From: CAMCSH01 sp043748535
GTDB taxonomy: Bacteria > Verrucomicrobiota > Lentisphaeria > Lentisphaerales > Lentisphaeraceae
NCBI GenBank assembly: GCA_043748535.1
Contig: JAYTMY010000185.1
Coordinates: forward strand, 1-17,322
DNA length: 17,322 nucleotides
Direction: 5' to 3'
The notes beneath the pieces were generated by a model. The model worked only from the letters and a program-made list of their open reading frames with translations. It searched no databases and was not told where the DNA came from. Each line of letters starts with the position of its first letter. Position 1 is the first letter of the stretch. The translations under genes and the position numbers were made by a program. This document shows, piece after piece, positions 13,170 to 17,322 of the stretch.

Positions 13170-15008
13170 TCAGAGGAATTTGCGGAAGGAAGTGACCAGA
13201 TCGGCGACCTTGAAGGGCTTGCCCATGATCTGGGTGACCGACTGGGCGTCGATGGCGTATTTGGCGCGGATCACTTGCACCAGCTGGCCGAGGTTGATTT
13301 CGGGGACGACGACGGTGTCGAAGTTGCCGATGATCTCTTCGAGGTCGAGGGGCAGCGGATTGATGTGGCGCAGGTGAACGTAGGAGATCGAGGCGCCTTC
13401 TTTCTGCAGTTCCTTGACGGCGCTGACGATGTGGCCGTAGGTGCCGCCCCAGGCGAGGATGAGGACCTTGCCGGACTGTTCGCCGAGGATCTGGGTCGGG
13501 CCGTAGCTCTTGGCGACGGCCTCGATTTTGGCTTTGCGGAGACCGCACATCAGGGCGTGGTTTTTGCCGTCGTAAGAGATGTCGCCCTTCTCGTTTTTCT
13601 CCAGGCCGGTGAGGGTGTTCTGGAGGTTGGGAGTGCCGGGGGTGACCCATTTGCGGGCGAGGGTTTCGGGGTCGCGCTCGTAGGGCTTGTAGGGCTTGCC
13701 GTCTTCACCGGTGTAGAAGGCCTGTTTGATGCCGGGGAGATCGGCGAAGGCGGGGACGTTCCACAGGTCGGAGGAGTTGGCGATGAAGCCGTCGGAAAGG
13801 AAGTACACCGGGGTCATGTATTCGACCGCGATGCGGGCGGCTTCGAGGACGGCGTGGAAGCAGTCGACCGGGGTCGAGGCGGCAATCACGGGGACCGGGC
13901 ATTCGCCGTTGCGGCCGAAGAGGGTGAGCATCAGGTCGGACTGCTCGGTCTTGGTCGGCAGACCGGTGGAGGGGCCGCCGCGCTGGACGTCGACGATGAC
14001 CAGGGGCAGTTCGGTCATGGCGGCGAGGCCGACGAATTCGGCCTTCAGGCAGATGCCGGGGCCGGAGGAGGCGGTGACCCCGAGCGAGCCGCCGTAGGAG
14101 GCGCCGAGAGCGACGCCGCAAGCGGCGATTTCGTCTTCAGCCTGGACGGTTTTGACGCCGAAGTTCTTCAGCTTCGACAGGTCGTGCAGGATGTCCGAGG
14201 CGGGGGTGATCGGGTAGGTCGAATAGACCACGTTGAGGCCGGATTTAACCCCGGCGGCGACGAGACCGTAAGCGGTGGCGCTGTTGCCGGTGATCTGGCG
14301 GTAGGTGCCGGCGGGCATCGGGGTCGATTTCACCTTGTAGCGGCGGGTGAAGATCTCGGCGGTGTCGCCGTAGTTGTAGCCGGCGCGAAGGGCCTTGATG
14401 TTGGCTTGTTCGAGGACGTCTTTGCCGCCGAATTTCTTCAGAATCCAGGCTTCGGTGTATTCGAGCGTGCGGTCGAACATCCAGTACATCAGGCCGAGGG
14501 CGAAGAAGTTTTTGCAGCGGCGCTTGTGCACCGGCTTCATGTCGAGATCTTTGAGGGCTTCTTCGACCAGAGCCGTCATCGGCACCGAGATGAGCTGGAA
14601 CTTCTCGCCGACCATCGGGTTGTCTTCGAGCGGGTTCGAGGTGTAGCCGGCTTTGCGCAGGTCGATTTCCGAGAAGTTGTCGGAGTTGACGATGAGGACG
14701 CCGCCGGTCTTCAGGTCTTCGATATTCATCTTATAAGCGGCGGGGTTCATCGCGACGAGGATATCGGGCTGGTCACCGGGGGCTTCGACGGCAGAGGCGG
14801 CGAAGTTGACCTGGAAGCCGGAGACACCGGCGGGAGTGCCGGCGGGGGCGCGGATCTCGGCGGGGAAGTCCGGGAAGGTGGAGATGTCGTTACCGGCGAT
14901 CGCCGAGGTATCGGTGAACTGGGTGCCGGTGAGCTGCATGCCGTCGCCGGAGTCGCCGACGAAGCGCACGACGGCGCCTTCAATTTGGATCTGCTGGGTG
15001 TCTACCAT
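13170..15008 (-). CDS. korA: 2-oxoacid:ferredoxin oxidoreductase, fused gamma-alpha subunit
   Basis: 612 residues from ATG 15008, preceded by a weak GGGA. The N-terminal gamma domain (about 1-195) starts with VVRFVGDSGDGMQLTG, the usual sugar-chain-like OFOR gamma signature, and the alpha domain begins near 235. YPITPAS (265-271) and QRGGPSTGLPT (342-352) are the substrate and TPP-side motifs. R343 corresponds to the conserved arginine that helps bind substrate and CoA in archaeal OFORs. It has full length for the gamma-alpha fusion class. It pairs with KorB encoded 10 nt downstream in an anaerobic or reductive TCA-type cytoplasmic enzyme. The operon has its own promoter candidate (15054-15081) and ends in the hairpin at 12060-12085. 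Assignment to KorA over a PorA-type enzyme is probable, not certain. Confidence 0.92.
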   Translation of the reverse strand: MVDTQQIQIEGAVVRFVGDSGDGMQLTGTQFTDTSAIAGNDISTFPDFPAEIRAPAGTPAGVSGFQVNFAASAVEAPGDQPDILVAMNPAAYKMNIEDLKTGGVLIVNSDNFSEIDLRKAGYTSNPLEDNPMVGEKFQLISVPMTALVEEALKDLDMKPVHKRRCKNFFALGLMYWMFDRTLEYTEAWILKKFGGKDVLEQANIKALRAGYNYGDTAEIFTRRYKVKSTPMPAGTYRQITGNSATAYGLVAAGVKSGLNVVYSTYPITPASDILHDLSKLKNFGVKTVQAEDEIAACGVALGASYGGSLGVTASSGPGICLKAEFVGLAAMTELPLVIVDVQRGGPSTGLPTKTEQSDLMLTLFGRNGECPVPVIAASTPVDCFHAVLEAARIAVEYMTPVYFLSDGFIANSSDLWNVPAFADLPGIKQAFYTGEDGKPYKPYERDPETLARKWVTPGTPNLQNTLTGLEKNEKGDISYDGKNHALMCGLRKAKIEAVAKSYGPTQILGEQSGKVLILAWGGTYGHIVSAVKELQKEGASISYVHLRHINPLPLDLEEIIGNFDTVVVPEINLGQLVQVIRAKYAIDAQSVTQIMGKPFKVADLVTSFRKFL

Positions 15009-15053
15009 GATCTATAAGTCCCGCGGGGTTCTCGTTTGGATTTTCAGGCCGCC

Positions 15054-15081
15054 AATGTACGCGAGGGGAGGACTTTGCCAA
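15054..15081 (-). promoter_or_regulatory. Candidate sigma-70 promoter of korAB
   Basis: On the minus strand TTGGCA (15081-15076), 16 nt, then TACATT (15059-15054). This gives an RNA leader of about 40 nt before the korA ATG. The -35 matches consensus at five of six positions and the -10 at four. Confidence 0.4.
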
Positions 15082-15238
15082 GTAGCGATGGCAGCTACTA
15101 ATGTCCTACGACGCAAGCTCTCATCAGTGTGAGCTCAAATCGGTTTTGAAAATGACGAGTGAATGGCAAAAGAGCGGGGCGTGCATTTGGCGTTGCGACC
15201 ACTTTGGGGCTATGCTGAGGCAGCAACTCAGGATTCCC

Positions 15239-16366
15239 ATGCGCCTCCCTCGCACGACTACGCTTCTCACTATCGCCGGCCTCAGCTTCATCGCGACCAT
15301 CGCTGTCTGGTGGTGTCAGCCGACGGAGGAGGAGATTTTGAAGAGATATGGATTGGAGGGATCGTTTGCTGTCTTCTGCGAGGAAGAGCATTATAAGTTG
15401 GCGAATGAATGGATATCAAAGAACGGAAACGATTTCCCCAAATGGCTGCAGAAGCTTTTGGCGAATCGGTTCAAGAACAAAATTTACATCCTAAACAATG
15501 CACCTGCTCTGTTTAAGCCGAGCCTCGACAACATTGCATCTGCATTGCCGCACATACGGCTCAACCGCGCGTCCTTACACATGCCCATAGGGCCCGGAAT
15601 CAGCAAGGCACTTAAACAGCAGCGGCAGTTGATAGAGGTTTCGGTGTTTGATCAACGTACGGCCTCGGACTGCCGCGAAGACCTTGGCTTCCTTCAGTAT
15701 CAGACAGCTCTGGAGATTTACCGTTTCGCCGGCAGATCCGATCAAGGCAAAGCTTATTCCTTGCTTCAGTCAAGCCACAAGCTCGAAATCCTGATCCTTC
15801 ATGTCCCTGGTAACACGACTCAATCAGTCGATGCTTGGCCAAAATTAAAGACTCTGAGCCTTTCCAGCGATCAGTTGAATGATACTTGCTTCGATTCCTT
15901 GCTTCATTGTCCGGAATTGACCGAATTGGCGCTGAAAAGCGAGGAGCCTTGCAGCCGAAACAAGCTAGTTTTATTCCCTCCCAAGCTTACCCACTTCTCT
16001 TTGTCGGCGCCATCCCATGCCAGCCCTTTCTTGGAGAGTTTGGCAAAGTCATGTCCCGATCTCACCGAACTTCGCGTGTACTGCAATTTGACGGCTGATG
16101 AATGCGCGATGTTCACCCGCTTCCCCCGTCTGAAAATGATGTCTCTTGGTTCTTCAAGAGTGACAGCCGAATATCTGCACCAGCTAAAACTCCCTGCGAG
16201 CCTAGAGATCCTGAATTTCGAGTGGACAAAAATCCCATCCAGCCTTCTCCCTGTGCTTGCCAAACAAGTTCCGCCGGGACGGAAGCTCACGGTCAAATGC
16301 GACAACACCGGCGTCAGCGCCGCCGACTTCGCGCCCTGGCCGCAACTGGTGCCGGATTTCAAGTGA
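15239..16366 (+). CDS. Membrane-anchored leucine-rich-repeat protein of unknown function
   Basis: 375 residues from the ATG at 15239, chosen because AGGA lies 6 nt upstream and the next residues form a basic start and single TM helix (about 8-25: TLLTIAGLSFIATIAVWW). In-frame ATGs at 15212 and 15101 would add a non-hydrophobic extension. After the anchor comes a charged helical part (about 28-110). LRR-like units follow from about 180 to 350 (LEILILHVPG, LKTLSLSSDQL, LTELALKSEE, LTELRVYCNL, LKMMSLGSSRV, LEILNFEWTKI), irregular as in other PVC LRR proteins. The location is probably extracytoplasmic and the role protein binding. It is divergent from korA and alone on its strand. Its composition is clearly less GC-rich than that of korAB, which could mean transfer. 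Confidence 0.72.
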   Translation: MRLPRTTTLLTIAGLSFIATIAVWWCQPTEEEILKRYGLEGSFAVFCEEEHYKLANEWISKNGNDFPKWLQKLLANRFKNKIYILNNAPALFKPSLDNIASALPHIRLNRASLHMPIGPGISKALKQQRQLIEVSVFDQRTASDCREDLGFLQYQTALEIYRFAGRSDQGKAYSLLQSSHKLEILILHVPGNTTQSVDAWPKLKTLSLSSDQLNDTCFDSLLHCPELTELALKSEEPCSRNKLVLFPPKLTHFSLSAPSHASPFLESLAKSCPDLTELRVYCNLTADECAMFTRFPRLKMMSLGSSRVTAEYLHQLKLPASLEILNFEWTKIPSSLLPVLAKQVPPGRKLTVKCDNTGVSAADFAPWPQLVPDFK

Positions 16367-16447
16367 CCGCGCCACGCGTATCCAAGACGCCTTAGCCAAC
16401 ATGCAGGGAACCCCCGCGCAAGATTTTACACTCGTCGTCCTGTTGCT

Positions 16448-16659
16448 CGACCCCTTGCGGGTCGCACATGGTAGCCCAGCGGTCGAGCCGCATCGGCGAT
16501 GACCCTGGGTTTGCGATCCCCGCATTTCGCCGACCCGCATCGGGTCGCACAGCGTTAGCTCGAACTCTGTGCGACCCGCAAGGGGTCGGGAGCATATTTC
16601 AAACACAAACCCAGGGTCGAAGCGACCCTGGGCTACCATGTGCGACCCGCAAGGGGTCG
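16448..16659. repeat. 212-bp composite palindrome of hairpin units (region B, first block)
   Basis: The 32 nt at 16448-16479 recur perfectly, inverted, at 16628-16659. The unit starts CGACCCCTTGCGGGTCGCAC and ends GGTAGCCCAG. Two more copies of the CGACCC..GGGTCGCACA hairpin lie inside, facing each other, at 16531-16552 (variant) and 16568-16588. Between outer and inner hairpins each half has a CCCAG..CCCTGGG stem. So two inverted copies of a unit of about 105 nt, each small-large-small hairpin, form a near-symmetric block. It begins 81 nt after the LRR gene stop. No ORF or tRNA signature is visible. Confidence 0.75.
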
Positions 16660-16688
16660 AACGAATGAACAAGAGCAAAATTCAGACT

Positions 16689-16713
16689 TCCTGACCCATA
16701 GCTCAGGATTTTT
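16689..16713 (+). terminator. Possible terminator between the two repeat blocks
   Basis: TCCTGA (16689-16694) pairs with TCAGGA (16703-16708) around an 8-nt loop, followed by TTTTT. It is the only U-tailed hairpin on the plus strand after the LRR gene, although over 300 nt from its stop, so the assignment is weak. Confidence 0.3.
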
Positions 16714-16741
16714 AGGAAGCCAATGGCACCTGATCGATGCT

Positions 16742-16975
16742 TAACCCCAAGGGGGTTGCAGCCCAAAGCCCAGGGTTGGCGCATCGCCTACCCTGGGGAG
16801 GATGATTGTGATTCCATACCCCATCGGGGTTTCGGCTCGTTCTGTGCGGCTGGGAGCACAAGCGAGATGCACCCCCCCCCCTTGGGGTACGAGGACATGG
16901 CTAGGTCCCCAGGGTAGCGCCTCGATGCTCGGCGCAACCCTGGGCTTTGAGATGCAACCCCTTTCGGGGTAAAGC
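16742..16975. repeat. Inverted triple-hairpin repeat pair with central core unit (region B, second block)
   Basis: The left arm (minus) has AACCCC-AA-GGGGGTT (16743-16757) and the stem CCCAGGGT (16769-16776) with ACCCTGGG (16790-16797). The centre (16819-16898) is the core unit also found at 3739-3817, with CCCC-ATC-GGGG at its left end, GGCTCGTT, AAGCGAGATG, a run of ten C, and GGGGTACGAGGACAT. The right arm (plus) has CCCAGGGT (16908-16915) with ACCCTGGG (16937-16944) enclosing GCGCCTCGATGCTCGGC, then CCCCTTTCGGGG. The two arms share CCCCAGGGTAG, ACCCTGGGCTTTG and TGCAACCCC in inverse orientation. With the first block this fills most of the 685-bp gap between convergent genes. Confidence 0.75.
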
Positions 16976-17012
16976 CAGTGGGCATCATCGTGCCCGTCGC
17001 TTCGCGATGAGC

Positions 17013-17041
17013 GCAAACAAAGGCAGCTCAGGTGGAGCTGC
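17013..17041 (-). terminator. Intrinsic terminator for the gene at the right edge
   Basis: On the minus strand GCAGCTC (17041-17035), loop CACCT, GAGCTGC (17029-17023), then CUUUGUUUG. It lies 11 nt after the stop codon at 17052-17054. Confidence 0.6.
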
Positions 17042-17051
17042 AATTTGCCCC

Positions 17052-17322
17052 CTACAATTCCCAGGCCGTCATCGCGCTCAGATTGCGCTCCAAGGAAGCG
17101 CGCAGCTCCTCGGGATCGTCGACCCCGGCGTCCTCGAGGGGAATGAGAAAGTCGTCGTGCGAACGGGTGTCGCGGTGCGAAGGCATGCGCGAGGGCATGG
17201 GCAGGAAGTCGCGGATGCGCTCCAGGCTGCTGCGCTTGACCAGGATGACGCAGAGGTAGAGGGCGTAGTCGCGCGGCATGTAGAGCGAGCAGCCGAGGAA
17301 TTTGCGGCCGTGCAGGGTCAGG
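17052..17322 (-). CDS. C-terminal part of an unknown protein, N-terminus beyond the window
   Basis: The frame is open from the TAG stop (17054-17052) to the right edge, giving 89 residues. An internal ATG at 17279 exists, but coding sense continues upstream of it (LTLHGRKFLGCSLYMPRD), so the true start is outside. The visible part has a hydrophobic strand-like stretch (YALYLCVILVKR), then a Pro/Arg/Asp-rich section (DFLPMPSRMPSHRDTRSHDD) and an acidic helix (VDDPEELRASLERNL). I do not recognise the family. A terminator follows directly. Confidence 0.6.
   Translation of the reverse strand, partial: LTLHGRKFLGCSLYMPRDYALYLCVILVKRSSLERIRDFLPMPSRMPSHRDTRSHDDFLIPLEDAGVDDPEELRASLERNLSAMTAWEL

Noticed and set aside
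13107..15017. Long open frame on the plus strand opposite korA
   Set aside because: It mirrors a fully conserved oxidoreductase frame. Its low-complexity Gly/Asp/Val/Glu-rich translation is the usual antisense artefact of GC-rich coding sequence.
15101..15238. Longer start for the LRR protein at 15101 or 15212
   Set aside because: The added residues are not hydrophobic or conserved-looking, and the ATG at 15239 has the better spaced ribosome site directly before the TM anchor.
16448..16975. CRISPR array
   Set aside because: Repeats are inverted and nested, differ in length, and are not separated by spacers of constant size. No cas gene is present.
16367..17051. Small ORFs within the repeat region B
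   Set aside because: They are read from hairpin repeats, lack ribosome sites, and have compositions dictated by the repeats.

Overview
This window looks like a chromosomal stretch from a GC-rich member of the PVC superphylum, most likely Lentisphaerae or Verrucomicrobia. That placement is inference. It rests on a lone type IV pseudopilin-like protein with the FSLIE / CCSNMKQL pattern, an ECF sigma factor beside a eukaryotic-type Ser/Thr kinase carrying leucine-rich repeats, a GH27/GH36-like glycosidase, and intergenic hairpin repeats. Core-type genes (glycosidase, korAB) are GC-rich. The accessory genes (twin paralogues, cadherin-like protein, LRR protein) are visibly less so.

Layout. 1-1692 (-): alpha-galactosidase-like hydrolase, its 3' end cut by the window edge, preceded by a 21-bp-period direct repeat that could be an activator site. 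1847-3663 (-): two paralogous exported proteins of unknown function overlapping by ATGA. 3664-4261: intergenic repeat region A. 4262-5703 (-): two-gene unit, an unknown membrane protein followed by a pseudopilin. 5879-7903 (+): Ser/Thr kinase-TM-TPR/LRR gene with one in-frame amber codon in the activation segment. 7904-8488 (-): ECF sigma factor, convergent with the kinase and with no base between the two stop codons. 8551-9426 (-): sugar-phosphate-type nucleotidyltransferase. 9721-11874 (-): 717-residue cadherin/CSPG-like repeat protein without a signal peptide. 12092-15008 (-): korAB, a two-subunit 2-oxoacid:ferredoxin oxidoreductase. 15239-16366 (+): membrane-anchored LRR protein. 16367-17051: intergenic repeat region B. 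17052-17322 (-): C-terminal end of an unknown protein running off the window.

The kinase and ECF factor probably form, or formed, a signalling pair of the kind known in PVC bacteria. The kinase reading frame is intact on both sides of the amber. The ECF ribosome-binding site is buried in a 14-bp hairpin that also resembles an intrinsic terminator.

The best candidate for something undescribed is the intergenic repeat system. Regions A and B contain a shared core of about 80 nt, plus units made of a small CCCC/GGGG hairpin, a large CCCrGGG..CCCyGGG hairpin and another small hairpin. The units are arranged as inverted pairs. Region B has in addition a 212-bp palindromic block built from a second, related hairpin unit. 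No transposase is present in the window, so any mobilising enzyme would have to lie elsewhere.
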